DNA of 64,000 nt. It comes from DATKJS01 sp050015275 (lineage in GTDB: Bacteria; Acidobacteriota; Aminicenantia; Aminicenantales; Saccharicenantaceae). Shown piece by piece: positions 52,240-60,755 of the stretch. The stretch lies in contig JBEKBS010000003.1 of NCBI GenBank assembly GCA_050015275.1, forward strand, positions 81,439-145,438, given 5' to 3'. The position numbers and the translations under genes were made by a program. Under the pieces are notes generated by a model. It did not search any database. It saw only the letters and a list, made by a program, of their open reading frames with translations, and was not told the origin of the DNA. Within the stretch, counting starts at the first letter, position 1, and every line of letters begins with the position of its first letter.

Positions 52240-53517
52240 ATGGACCAGCCGGCCGTGACGAATCAAGGGAATCCGCCGGCGGCGCCTCCCCGCGAGCGCC
52301 TGGCCGCGCTCGACGCCTTCCGGGGATTCGACATCCTGACCATGGTTTTCGTGAATTCCATCGCCGCGATGTCGGCCATCCCCTTCCTCCTCCGGCACGC
52401 GCCCGCGACCATGGACACCTTCACTCTGACGGATGTCGTCTTTCCCGGGTTCCTGTTCATCGTCGGGGTCTCCATCCCCCTGGCCCTGACGAAGCGGAAG
52501 GAGCTGGGCGACCCGGCCGCGCGCATCGTCGGCCACGTCGTCTTGCGCACCCTGGCTCTCCTCTTCCTGGGCCTGATCCAGGTCAACGCCGAGCGTTATT
52601 CTGCGGGCGATACGGGAATCCCCGAACACCTGTGGTATTTCCTGGTTTACGCGGCCGTCTTCGTCCTCTGGACCGCTTATCCGAAGAACGTGGGCCCGAG
52701 GAAAAGAAGGGCCCAGCTCGCGATGCGGATCGCGGCCGCCGCCCTGCTCATACTCCTGGTCATCGTGTTCCGGGGCAAGGGGGAGGACGGCGTCGTGACC
52801 TGGCTCCGGCATTCGTGGTGGGGGATCCTGGGCATGATCGGCTGGACCTATCTCGCCGGGAGCCTTCTCTTCATCGCCAGCAAGGGGAACCGGACCGTCC
52901 TGGCCGGCGCCATCGGCTTCATGACCGCCCTCTACATCGGCGGCCGCCACGGCGCCCTCGATTTCCTCGGACCGGTCAACCGCCTGCTCCAGCACGGCGT
53001 CGGGAGCATCTTCGGCTCCCACACGGCGATCGTGACGGCCGGGATGCTTGCCGGGACGCTCTTTCTTCCCAGCTCCGGCCTCTCGAAACCCAGGGGCCGC
53101 ATCCGCTTTCTGTCCATCCTGGGCGTCCTGCTCGTCCTGGCAGGCTATCTCCTCAGGCCCCTCCACGGCTTCAGCAAGATCGCCGGGACCGAATCGTGGG
53201 CCCTGGCCACCGCGGGGATCTGCTGCCTTGTCTTCATGCTGTTCTACATCCTCCTCGACGTGATGAAGCTCCGGCGGGCGGCCTCCTTCCTCATCCCCGC
53301 CGGCCGCAACCCCCTCGCGGCCTACCTCCTGCCCGATCAGATCAGCAATGTCCTCCTCCTGCTCGGGGGACTCCTTCACCTCAACCTCTGGCGGGTCTTC
53401 TGGCCGTTCGCCGGGAAGGGCGGGCTCCCCGGCATGATGGACGCGGCGGTCATGACCGCGCTCGTCCTTTTCCTCACGACGCTCCTGACCCGGGCCAAGG
53501 TCATCCTCAAGCTCTAG
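52240..53517 (+). CDS. DUF5009/HGSNAT-like membrane acyltransferase
   Basis: 425 aa with about ten membrane segments. The N-terminal cytoplasmic part leads into LDAFRGFDILTMVFVN (the R-G-F/D pattern of the DUF5009/DUF1624 family), DVVFPGFLFIVGVSIPLA, and a late GRNPLAAYLLPDQISN. Relatives include the human lysosomal heparan alpha-glucosaminide N-acetyltransferase, which moves acetyl groups across the membrane to terminal glucosamine. A similar role in modifying amino sugars is possible but inferred. GAAGGAG lies 7 bases before the ATG. Same operon as the sugar isomerase. Confidence 0.85.
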   Translation: MDQPAVTNQGNPPAAPPRERLAALDAFRGFDILTMVFVNSIAAMSAIPFLLRHAPATMDTFTLTDVVFPGFLFIVGVSIPLALTKRKELGDPAARIVGHVVLRTLALLFLGLIQVNAERYSAGDTGIPEHLWYFLVYAAVFVLWTAYPKNVGPRKRRAQLAMRIAAAALLILLVIVFRGKGEDGVVTWLRHSWWGILGMIGWTYLAGSLLFIASKGNRTVLAGAIGFMTALYIGGRHGALDFLGPVNRLLQHGVGSIFGSHTAIVTAGMLAGTLFLPSSGLSKPRGRIRFLSILGVLLVLAGYLLRPLHGFSKIAGTESWALATAGICCLVFMLFYILLDVMKLRRAASFLIPAGRNPLAAYLLPDQISNVLLLLGGLLHLNLWRVFWPFAGKGGLPGMMDAAVMTALVLFLTTLLTRAKVILKL

Positions 53518-53534
53518 GTGTCCGGGCCCTTCAT

Positions 53535-53563
53535 TTGACAATTCTCACCGCCTCGAATATATT
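53535..53563 (+). promoter_or_regulatory. Promoter of the phosphate-uptake operon
   Basis: A near-consensus sigma-70 promoter: TTGACA (53535-53540), 17-nt spacer, TATATT (53558-53563), 21 bases before ATG 53585. Confidence 0.7.
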
Positions 53564-53584
53564 TCCGCCCTGAGGAAATCCCGC

Positions 53585-54211
53585 ATGAAACTCCGATTCT
53601 TCCCCAAGGACCAAAAGTTTTTCGGCCTTTTCCGCCAGGACGCGGCCAACCTCAAGACCGGCATCCTGGCCCTTCAGGAGCTCGTGAACAACTATGAGGA
53701 CGTGGAAAAAAAATACCAGCATATCAAGGACATCGAGCACCAGGGGGACATGATCACCCACGAGATCTTCACCAAGCTCCGGGAGACCTTCATCACCCCT
53801 CTCGACCGGGAGGACATCCACGGCCTGGCCAGTGGGCTCGACGACGTTTTGGACTGCATCGAGGGCGTGGCCAGCCGGATGAACTATTTCAAGGTCCCCA
53901 AGCCGACCCCGGAGATGAAGGAACTCGTCGAAATCATCAGCCAGGCGGTCCACCAGATCTCCGAAGCCCTCAATAATCTCGAAACCCTTGGCCGGGTCGA
54001 CGCCTTCTGCAAGCAGATCAACATCCTGGAATACGAAGCGGACGTCGTCTGCAGAGAGGCCATCGCCAACCTCTTCGAAACGACCGAAAGGGTTGATCAG
54101 CTCAAGGACCTCATCAAGCTCAAGGAGATCTACGGGCGGCTGGAGATCGCGGCCGACCGCTGCGAGGACGTCGCCAACATCATCGAGGGCATCATCGTCA
54201 AGACGAGCTGA
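53585..54211 (+). CDS. DUF47 (PhoU-like) regulator of phosphate transport
   Basis: 208 aa, all-helical, cytoplasmic. TIGR00153/DUF47 features: FFGLFRQDAANLKTGILALQEL at the N-terminus, IEHQGDMITHEIFTKLRETFITPLDREDIHGLASGLDDVLDCIEG in the middle (metal-binding E-x3-D-type residues), and the mirrored second repeat with EYEADVVCREAIANLF and DRCEDVANIIEGI. DUF47 genes stand almost always beside Pit-type transporters, which they are thought to control. Start with GAGGAA. The transporter gene follows five bases after the stop. Confidence 0.95.
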   Translation: MKLRFFPKDQKFFGLFRQDAANLKTGILALQELVNNYEDVEKKYQHIKDIEHQGDMITHEIFTKLRETFITPLDREDIHGLASGLDDVLDCIEGVASRMNYFKVPKPTPEMKELVEIISQAVHQISEALNNLETLGRVDAFCKQINILEYEADVVCREAIANLFETTERVDQLKDLIKLKEIYGRLEIAADRCEDVANIIEGIIVKTS

Positions 54212-54216
54212 GCTTC

Positions 54217-55227
54217 ATGCCCGTCCCGAGCCTTGTCTTCGTCGTCTTCATCATCCTGGTCGCCCTGGCCTTTGATTTCACCAACGGCATGCACGACGCC
54301 GCCAACTCCATCGCCACGGTCGTCTCGACCCAGGTCCTGACCCCGCGGCAAGCCGTCATTTGGGCCGCCTTCTTCAATTTCGTGGCCTTCCTCGTCTTCG
54401 GGACGGCCGTCGCCCAGACCATCGGCGCCGGAATGATCAACCTGTCCGCCGTGACTCCGCTCGTCATTTTCGCCGGGCTGCTCGGCGCCATCTGCTGGAA
54501 CGTTCTGACGTGGCTCCTCGGGCTTCCGACGAGCTCTTCTCATGCCCTCATCGGCGGCTACGCGGGCGCCGCCATCGTCAGGGCCGGACCGGGCGTCATC
54601 ATTGCCCACGGCTGGGTCAGGACCGTCATTTTCATCTTCCTGGCCCCCCTGCTGGGCATGTTCCTCGGCGTTTTCTTCACCTGGGTCACGGTCTGGATCG
54701 TCCGGAAAAAACATCCCGCCCGGATCAACCGCATGTTCCGGCGGCTCCAACTTTTTTCGGCGGGACTCTACAGCCTCGGCCACGGCGGCAACGACGCCCA
54801 GAAGACCATGGGCATCATCGCCAGCCTGGTTTATTCGGCCGGATGGGTGAAGGAATTCCATGTTTCCCTCTGGATCGTCCTCAGCGCGCATGCCGCTATC
54901 GCCCTGGGGACCCTGTCGGGCGGCTGGCGGATCGTCAAGACCATGGGCCAGAAGATCACGAAGCTGCGCCCGATCGACGGCTTTTGCGCCGAGACCGCGA
55001 GCGCCATGAGCATTTTCCTGGCCACTCACATGGGCGTCCCCGTCAGCACGACCCATGTCATCACCGGCGCCATTTCGGGCGTGGGGGCCACCAAGCGGTT
55101 GTCCGCCGTCCGCTGGGGGGTCACCCTCAAGATCGTCTGGAGCTGGATCTTCACCATCCCCGGCGCGGCTCTGATCGGCGGCACGTTCTATTTCCTTTTC
55201 CAGCTGATCAGCAGGAATCCGGCCTGA
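54217..55227 (+). CDS. Inorganic phosphate transporter (Pit family)
   Basis: 336 aa, about ten membrane segments. The two family repeats are visible: FDFTNGMHDAANSIATVVSTQVLTP near residue 20 and AGLYSLGHGGNDAQKTMGIIA near 190, with THMGVPVSTTHVITGAISGVG at about 275. Pit proteins take up metal-phosphate with H+ or Na+ without ATP. In operon with the DUF47 gene upstream and the DUF6599 gene downstream (TGATG overlap). Confidence 0.96.
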   Translation: MPVPSLVFVVFIILVALAFDFTNGMHDAANSIATVVSTQVLTPRQAVIWAAFFNFVAFLVFGTAVAQTIGAGMINLSAVTPLVIFAGLLGAICWNVLTWLLGLPTSSSHALIGGYAGAAIVRAGPGVIIAHGWVRTVIFIFLAPLLGMFLGVFFTWVTVWIVRKKHPARINRMFRRLQLFSAGLYSLGHGGNDAQKTMGIIASLVYSAGWVKEFHVSLWIVLSAHAAIALGTLSGGWRIVKTMGQKITKLRPIDGFCAETASAMSIFLATHMGVPVSTTHVITGAISGVGATKRLSAVRWGVTLKIVWSWIFTIPGAALIGGTFYFLFQLISRNPA

Positions 55228-56171
55228 TGCCGCTCCTCATCGCCTGTCTCATCGTCCTCGGCCTCCTGCCTCCCCTGGCCTCCGCGGACCCCGGCGCCGA
55301 CCTCGCCCGTTTCCTGCCGAAGGAGATCGCCGGCTGGAAGCCATCCCGGGAAGACCGGGCCTTCACCCGGGGCACGATCTTCGAGTACCTGGACGGGGGC
55401 GGCGAAACCTATCTCGGCTACGGCTTCCGGCGCCTTCTTGTCCGGGAATACCTCGACGCGGCCGGGTCACTTCTGGCCGCCGAAATTTACGACATGGGCA
55501 CGGCAGCAGACGCTTACGGCGTCTTCTCCAACGACCCGGACGGCGAGGATGTCCCGGTGGGCCGCGAGGCCATCTACGGCGGCGGACTCCTCCGTTTCTG
55601 GAAGGGCCCCTACTTCGTCAGGCTCCTGGCCGAAAGGGAAACGGGAGAGACGAAAAGCGTTCTCCTCGGGCTCGGACTCAGGGTCGCGGCCGCCATCCCG
55701 GAGGGGGGATCGAAACCCGCCCTCCTCGAGTGCCTGCCCCTGGAGCGGCTGGAGAAAAAGAGCGTCCGTTATTTCCACAAGCAGGTGTCCCTCAACGCCC
55801 ACTACTATCTCGCCGACGAGAACGTCCTCCTCCTCGACGAAAGGACCGAAGTCGCCCTCGCCCGGTACAAGGCCGAGTGGGGCAAGGCGATGCTTCTCGT
55901 CTGCCGCTACCGGACGCCCGCCGACGCCCGGCGCGCGTACCTGAAGTTCCGGCGCGCCTACTTCTCCCCGGGCAGCGACCCGAACGCCGGGAGGACGGTC
56001 GAAATGATCGAGAACGGTGAGTTCGCCGGGGCCCGCCTCGCCGGCCCATTTCTCATCCTCGTCTTCGAATCACCGGACCGGGGGAGCTGCGAGTCGCTGT
56101 TGCGGTCCGCCGAGACAAGGATCCGGGAGGTCTCCCCTTTTAAAAACACGGTGCCGGGCAAGACGGGATGA
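55227..56171 (+). CDS. DUF6599 exported protein
   Basis: 314 aa. Signal peptide (MPLLIACLIVLGLLPPLASA). The soluble part begins with ADLARFLPKEIAGWKPS and FEYLDGGGETYLGYGFRRL, the usual start of DUF6599 proteins, which occur widely in Acidobacteria and relatives without known function. Two halves are repeated: a first beta sheet (about 55-145) and a related second (about 165-300) each ending in a short helix. The start overlaps the stop of the Pit gene by one base, so it belongs to the phosphate operon; whether it acts on phosphate is unknown. Confidence 0.75.
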   Translation: MPLLIACLIVLGLLPPLASADPGADLARFLPKEIAGWKPSREDRAFTRGTIFEYLDGGGETYLGYGFRRLLVREYLDAAGSLLAAEIYDMGTAADAYGVFSNDPDGEDVPVGREAIYGGGLLRFWKGPYFVRLLAERETGETKSVLLGLGLRVAAAIPEGGSKPALLECLPLERLEKKSVRYFHKQVSLNAHYYLADENVLLLDERTEVALARYKAEWGKAMLLVCRYRTPADARRAYLKFRRAYFSPGSDPNAGRTVEMIENGEFAGARLAGPFLILVFESPDRGSCESLLRSAETRIREVSPFKNTVPGKTG

Positions 56172-56265
56172 GCCCCCGCAGGAGTTTTATGAAAGGCGCG
56201 GCCGACGGGTCGCCCGGTTTTGTCGCCGGCTTGAAGAGGAAGATGCCGTGGTCTGAGCCCCCGGG

Positions 56266-56463
56266 CTACTTGGGCTTGCGGGGCTGCGTCCCGTCGTCAC
56301 AGGGATCGACGCCCTGGTCGTCCCTCGCCATCTCGGCGTGAGGGACCGCCGTGCAGAAGGCCAGAGGCTCCATTTCCTTATGACAACACAGGGGGACCGG
56401 CTTCCCCTTCTTGACTTTGACCTGTTTGCCGCAGACCGAACAGAAATACGTCGCTTCGCTCAT
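56266..56463 (-). CDS. Small Cys-rich (zinc-ribbon-like) protein
   Basis: 65 aa, cytoplasmic. FCSVCGKQVKVKKGKPVPLCCHKEM: a CxxC knuckle at about residues 8-11, then CCH at 26-28, suggests one metal site of rubredoxin/zinc-ribbon type. Another Cys (about 37) and an acidic tail follow. I do not recognise the family. The ATG has AGGAGACGG at good distance. It sits between two plus-strand genes and is divergent from the lipoprotein gene at 56765. Confidence 0.6.
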   Translation of the reverse strand: MSEATYFCSVCGKQVKVKKGKPVPLCCHKEMEPLAFCTAVPHAEMARDDQGVDPCDDGTQPRKPK

Positions 56464-56764
56464 GTCCGTCTCCTGATTTTGGACTCCGGAGGCCTAAAAT
56501 GTTATTTTACCACCGCCGGGCCCAACGAGCAAGGCTGGCCGCGGAAAACGGCCGCCGAATGCGATCACGGGCCGGCGGCTCCCGGCCGGCAGAAGAAAAC
56601 CGGGGCCCCTCAGTCTAAACGAAGGACCGGGAGACGAGGCATCCGCCTGCCCCTCCCGTGGCTGTCCCGTGGCCTGATCAGCCCCCACGGGTTTGACCCC
56701 GGGGAGATGAGTGTGATAATGGATGGGGACTGTGTTCCCCGGAAACCCGGAAAGGGAGAAGAGC
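56464..56764 (+). other. Intergenic region between divergent genes
   Basis: 301 bases without a gene. It contains the ribosome site of the minus-strand small gene next to 56463, the promoter at 56693-56720 and the ribosome site GGGAG of the next gene at about 56754. Nothing else stands out; overall very GC-rich. Confidence 0.5.
56693..56720 (+). promoter_or_regulatory. Promoter of the lipoprotein/phosphoesterase pair
   Basis: TTGACC (56693-56698), 16-nt spacer, GATAAT (56715-56720) followed by GG. Confidence 0.5.
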
Positions 56765-58057
56765 ATGAGTACTCGCGATCCCCGGCCGCTTCGGAGATTC
56801 TTTCGTCTCCTTCTCCTGGCTCTCGTCGTCCTGCTGGGCGTCCTTTTGCCGGCCGGATGCAAGCGGGCCGCGCCGGAGCCGGGCCTCCGGTGCAACTTGC
56901 TTGAGCTTCGCTCGAACCCCGTTTCCCATTATTACGACGCCGTCATCCGGCTGGAGGGGGTCGCGATCAAGGATGCGCTCAAGGACGATTTCCAAGTCAT
57001 GACCCCCACCTCGGCCTTCAACATGAGCACCCTCAAGTTCACGGTCGAGGGCGGCAACCCGGCCCGGCTGGAGCCGGGCGACGTCTTTGTCGTCCCCCTG
57101 AAGCGGCCCGACTGGAAGCTCTCGATCATGGAGGGCGACACGGAATACTGCGCCCAGAATTTCCGCGACCGTCTGCCCCCCGAGGACAGGTGGCACCCGA
57201 CCAAGACCGAGGCCATGGACGTGGCCCGCAGCATCGAGGTCCTCAACGAGAACGGCGCTCCCAAGCCCGTCCCGGCCCTCCTCCCTCCGGAGTGGCGGCT
57301 CGTCGATGAGACGGGCCCCGCGGCCAACAATCCGGTCGGCTCATCGCTCTACCAGAAGCTGCGGGGCGGCCGGACCGTGGAGCAGGTCGAGGTCCAGTAC
57401 GCCCAGCTCACCGAAGAGGAGAAAGCCCAGCTCGCGGCCGGCTCGCCCGCCGATTTCCTCTCGGGCTGGTCGGAGTGCGCCAAGACCGGCGGAGCGGCCG
57501 CGGACATCGCGGGCAACGCCGCCGTCGTCTGTGACCTGGAAGGGGTCGGCGAGTTCGGCTGGACCTACCGGTACTTTTATCTCAGCTCCGGCCTCGTCGT
57601 CGCCGTCGACGTCCAGTCCGACCCGGAGGAGCTCGGCAAGAGCGACCTGGAGAAAGAGCAGGAGCGACGGACCAACCAGGTTTTCCTCCGCTACGGCTAC
57701 GGGCCAGTTGGCCGGGAGGAATGGCAGGTCATGATCGATCTCAGGATGGACCGGACCGGGACCTTCCACAAGAGGCCCAGGGGCGGAGAGACCGTCGACA
57801 AGGACTTCAAGCTCGGCGATGGTGAGTTCGCGACGGTCGAAAAGGCCCTCGCCGACAACAATTTCACGCAGCTCAGGTCCCGCTCGGCCGCCGGCCCGGG
57901 ATTCGAGTCGTTCATCGCCATTCGGGACGGCGACAAGGACCGGACGGTCCAGATGACGAATGTCCGCGAGCCCCATTTCGAGAATATCGCAGGCACGATC
58001 CGGAGGATCGTCCTGCCGAAGGTGGACGAGAATGCCATGCAGCCAAAGACCCGTTGA
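56765..58057 (+). CDS. Lipoprotein of unknown function
   Basis: 430 aa. A lipoprotein signal ends at PAGC, Cys about residue 32. Nothing in the rest is recognisable: a 150-residue N-terminal part that looks beta-rich (YYDAVIRLEGVAIKD, VFVVPLKRPDWKLSI), a middle with an acidic helix (VEVQYAQLTEEEKAQL), and a C-terminal half containing GEFGWTYRYFYLSSGLVVAVDV. Predicted to be tethered to the inner or outer membrane. It starts at ATG 56765 with GGGAG upstream. Its last 26 bases overlap the next gene, so the two are co-transcribed. Confidence 0.65.
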   Translation: MSTRDPRPLRRFFRLLLLALVVLLGVLLPAGCKRAAPEPGLRCNLLELRSNPVSHYYDAVIRLEGVAIKDALKDDFQVMTPTSAFNMSTLKFTVEGGNPARLEPGDVFVVPLKRPDWKLSIMEGDTEYCAQNFRDRLPPEDRWHPTKTEAMDVARSIEVLNENGAPKPVPALLPPEWRLVDETGPAANNPVGSSLYQKLRGGRTVEQVEVQYAQLTEEEKAQLAAGSPADFLSGWSECAKTGGAAADIAGNAAVVCDLEGVGEFGWTYRYFYLSSGLVVAVDVQSDPEELGKSDLEKEQERRTNQVFLRYGYGPVGREEWQVMIDLRMDRTGTFHKRPRGGETVDKDFKLGDGEFATVEKALADNNFTQLRSRSAAGPGFESFIAIRDGDKDRTVQMTNVREPHFENIAGTIRRIVLPKVDENAMQPKTR

Positions 58058-60755
58058 CCGGCCCGGAAGGAAGGCGGCCCTGTCCGCCACCCTGGTCCTC
58101 TTCGCCCTCTGGGGAGCGGCCTCCTGCCGAAAGCCGGACCCCGCCGATACCGCGACCATCGGCCTCGCCGGGCCGAACCGGACGGTCGTCCCGACGAACC
58201 AGGTCGTGACGCCGTCCGGCAAGCAGATCCCCTTGCCGGGGCTCCGTCCCCAGGCCCTCGCCCTCTCTCCCGATGGCCGGCTCCTGGCCGTCTCCGGCAA
58301 GACGAGTGAGCTCATCATCCTCGACCCGGCGACGGGCCAGATCCTCCAACGCGTCGGCCTTCCCTCGGAAGACCTGAAAGAGGCGCTTCCGGGAGCGCCC
58401 TCGCCGAACGCGCTCGAGCCGGACACCAAGGGACAGCTGAGCTACGCGGGGCTCGTTTTCTCCCCCGACGGCCGCCGCATCTACCTCAGCAACGTCGAAG
58501 GCAGCATCAAGGCCTTTGCGGTCGGGCCCGACGGGGCCGTCCGCCCGTCGCACACGATCCCGCTTCCGCGCGCCGGAGCGCCGCGCCGCGAGGAGGAGAT
58601 CCCGGCCGGGCTGGCCGTTTCGCCCGACGGGGGCACGCTCTACGTCTGCGGCAACCTTTCGAATCGCCTCCTCGAAATCGACCTCGGGACTGGGCTCGTC
58701 GTTCGGGCCTTCGACGTCGGCGTCGCCCCGTTCAATGTCGTCCTCGCCGGGGACAAGGCGTACGTGAGCAACTGGGGCGGCCGCCGGCCAGGACCGGGCG
58801 ACCTCACCGGACCGGCGGGGCGCGGCACGGAGGTCAGGGTTGACCCCGCCATGCGCATCGCCTCCGAAGGCTCGGTCAGCGTCATCGGCCTGGCCCCAGG
58901 CGCCCCCGTCCGGGACATCGCGGCCGGCCTTCACTCCTCCGCCCTCGCGCTCTCCCCCGACGGCCAGTATCTCGTCTGCGCCAACGCCGCGAGCGACAAC
59001 CTGAGCGTCATCGACACGCGGACCGACGAGGTCGTCGAAACGATCTGGGTCAAGGCGAGCCCGGCCGACCTGTTCGGCGCCTCGCCCAACGCCCTGGCTT
59101 TTTCGCCGGACGGCAAGACGCTCTATGCCGGGAACGGCACCCAGAACGCCGTCGCCGTGATCAAGTTCAGCCCGGCCGAACGCGCCTCCAAGTTGCTCGG
59201 GCTCATCCCTGCCGGCTGGTATCCCGGGGCCATCCTTTTCGACGCGCGGCGGGCCGGGCTCGTCGTCACCAACATCAAGGGCCACGCCGTGGAGCCCAAG
59301 GCCGACGATGAGACCGGGGGCACGGGTTTCAATTCCCACCAGTACCACGGCTCCGTGTCCCTGATCCCCGTTCCGGAGCCGGGCGAGCTCAAGCGGCTGA
59401 CAGACGCCGTTTACAACAATTATCACCGGGAAAGGATCGCCCAGGCGCTCCGGAAACCGCGCCGCTCCGAGCCGCCCCGGCCCGTTCCCGAGCGGATCGG
59501 CGAGCCCAGCGTGTTCAAGCACGTGGTCTATGTCATCAAGGAGAACCGGACCTATGACCAGGTGATGGGGGACGTCCCGGCCGGGAACGGCGACCCGAGG
59601 CTGGTCCTTTTCGGCGAGCGGGTGACCCCCAACCAGCACAAGATGGTCCGGGAGTTCGCCCTTCTCGACAACACCTATTGCAGCGGGATCCTCAGCGCCG
59701 ACGGCCACCAATGGTCGACGACGGCCTTCGGGACGGATTACCTGGAAAAGTCCTTCGCGGGCTGGCCGCGGAGCTATCCGGACGGGATGGGGGCCGACGA
59801 GGTCGACGCCCTGGCCTACGCCCCGAGCGGATTCATCTGGGACAACGCCGTCCGGCACGGGGTCTCGATCTGGAATTTCGGCGAGTTCATGATGCACGCC
59901 TGCGGCTGGAGAGACCCGGCCCGCAAGGGCGACCCGGAATGGAAGGATTACTGGGACGAGTTCCTCCACGGCCGGGGTGACGTGGTCATCGGAAGCGTGC
60001 CCGGGATCGAGACGATCGCCCCGTTCTCGCCCAAGGACACCGTCGGCTGGAACCTAGCCGTTCCCGACGTCTGGCGGGCGCGCTATATCGCGAACCAGAT
60101 CGCGGCCTGGGACCGCGAAGGCCGGATGCCTCAGCTCATCCTGATCTGCCTGCCCGACGACCACACGAGCGGGACAAAGGAGGGCTCGCCCACCCCGGCC
60201 GCCGCCGTCGCCGACAACGACCTGGCCTTCGGCCGGACCGTCGAAGCCTTCAGCCGCAGCCGTTTCTGGAAGGAGACGGTCATCTTCGGCATCGAGGACG
60301 ACCCTCAGAACGGCTTCGACCATGTCAGCGGCTACCGGACCACGGCCTACTGCGTCAGCCCCTACACGAAGCGCGGTGCGGTCGTCCGGACCCAGTACAA
60401 CACGACGAGCCTTCTCCGGACGATGGAGCAGATCCTCGGCTTGCCGCCGATGAACCAGCTCGACGCCACGGCGACGCCGATGTCCGACTGTTTCACGGCG
60501 ACGCCGGACTTCCGGCCGTTCGAGGCCGTGCCGAACATCGTCCCTCTCGACGAGATGAACCCGCCGCCGAAAACGATCGCTGACGCCCTGCTCCGCCGGG
60601 ACGCCCTCCTCTCCGCGCGCCTCGATCTACGGAAGGCGGACGCGTGCCCGGAGGACGTGCTCAACCGCATCCTCTGGCGCGCCGTGAAGGGCCCCGCCGA
60701 ACCGTATCCGGCCTGGGCCGTGACCCTGTCGCTCGGTCATGACGACGACGATTGA
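58032..60755 (+). CDS. YncE-type propeller fused to phosphoesterase, lipoprotein
   Basis: 907 aa. Lipobox ASC at about residue 32. Residues about 65-440 are a seven-blade YncE-like propeller with repeated FSPDGRRIYLSN and ALSPDGQYLVCANAASD units. From about 495 there is a phosphoesterase of the PF04185/alkaline-phosphatase group: HVVYVIKENRTYDQVMGD (catalytic region, Glu504), TYCSGILSADGHQWST, ICLPDDHTSGTKEG and IEDDPQNGFDHVSGYR. Such two-domain proteins occur in several phyla; the substrate could be a phosphodiester or phospholipid head group. The start overlaps the previous gene by 26 bases, without a strong ribosome site. Ends in four Asp. Confidence 0.85.
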   Translation: MPCSQRPVDRPGRKAALSATLVLFALWGAASCRKPDPADTATIGLAGPNRTVVPTNQVVTPSGKQIPLPGLRPQALALSPDGRLLAVSGKTSELIILDPATGQILQRVGLPSEDLKEALPGAPSPNALEPDTKGQLSYAGLVFSPDGRRIYLSNVEGSIKAFAVGPDGAVRPSHTIPLPRAGAPRREEEIPAGLAVSPDGGTLYVCGNLSNRLLEIDLGTGLVVRAFDVGVAPFNVVLAGDKAYVSNWGGRRPGPGDLTGPAGRGTEVRVDPAMRIASEGSVSVIGLAPGAPVRDIAAGLHSSALALSPDGQYLVCANAASDNLSVIDTRTDEVVETIWVKASPADLFGASPNALAFSPDGKTLYAGNGTQNAVAVIKFSPAERASKLLGLIPAGWYPGAILFDARRAGLVVTNIKGHAVEPKADDETGGTGFNSHQYHGSVSLIPVPEPGELKRLTDAVYNNYHRERIAQALRKPRRSEPPRPVPERIGEPSVFKHVVYVIKENRTYDQVMGDVPAGNGDPRLVLFGERVTPNQHKMVREFALLDNTYCSGILSADGHQWSTTAFGTDYLEKSFAGWPRSYPDGMGADEVDALAYAPSGFIWDNAVRHGVSIWNFGEFMMHACGWRDPARKGDPEWKDYWDEFLHGRGDVVIGSVPGIETIAPFSPKDTVGWNLAVPDVWRARYIANQIAAWDREGRMPQLILICLPDDHTSGTKEGSPTPAAAVADNDLAFGRTVEAFSRSRFWKETVIFGIEDDPQNGFDHVSGYRTTAYCVSPYTKRGAVVRTQYNTTSLLRTMEQILGLPPMNQLDATATPMSDCFTATPDFRPFEAVPNIVPLDEMNPPPKTIADALLRRDALLSARLDLRKADACPEDVLNRILWRAVKGPAEPYPAWAVTLSLGHDDDD

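Noticed and set aside
56189..56341. 50-codon ORF with AGGAG before it, overlapping the small Cys-rich gene
   Set aside because: It has a plausible ribosome site, but the peptide shows no recognisable feature and half of it lies antisense to a better supported gene. I could not support it as a gene.
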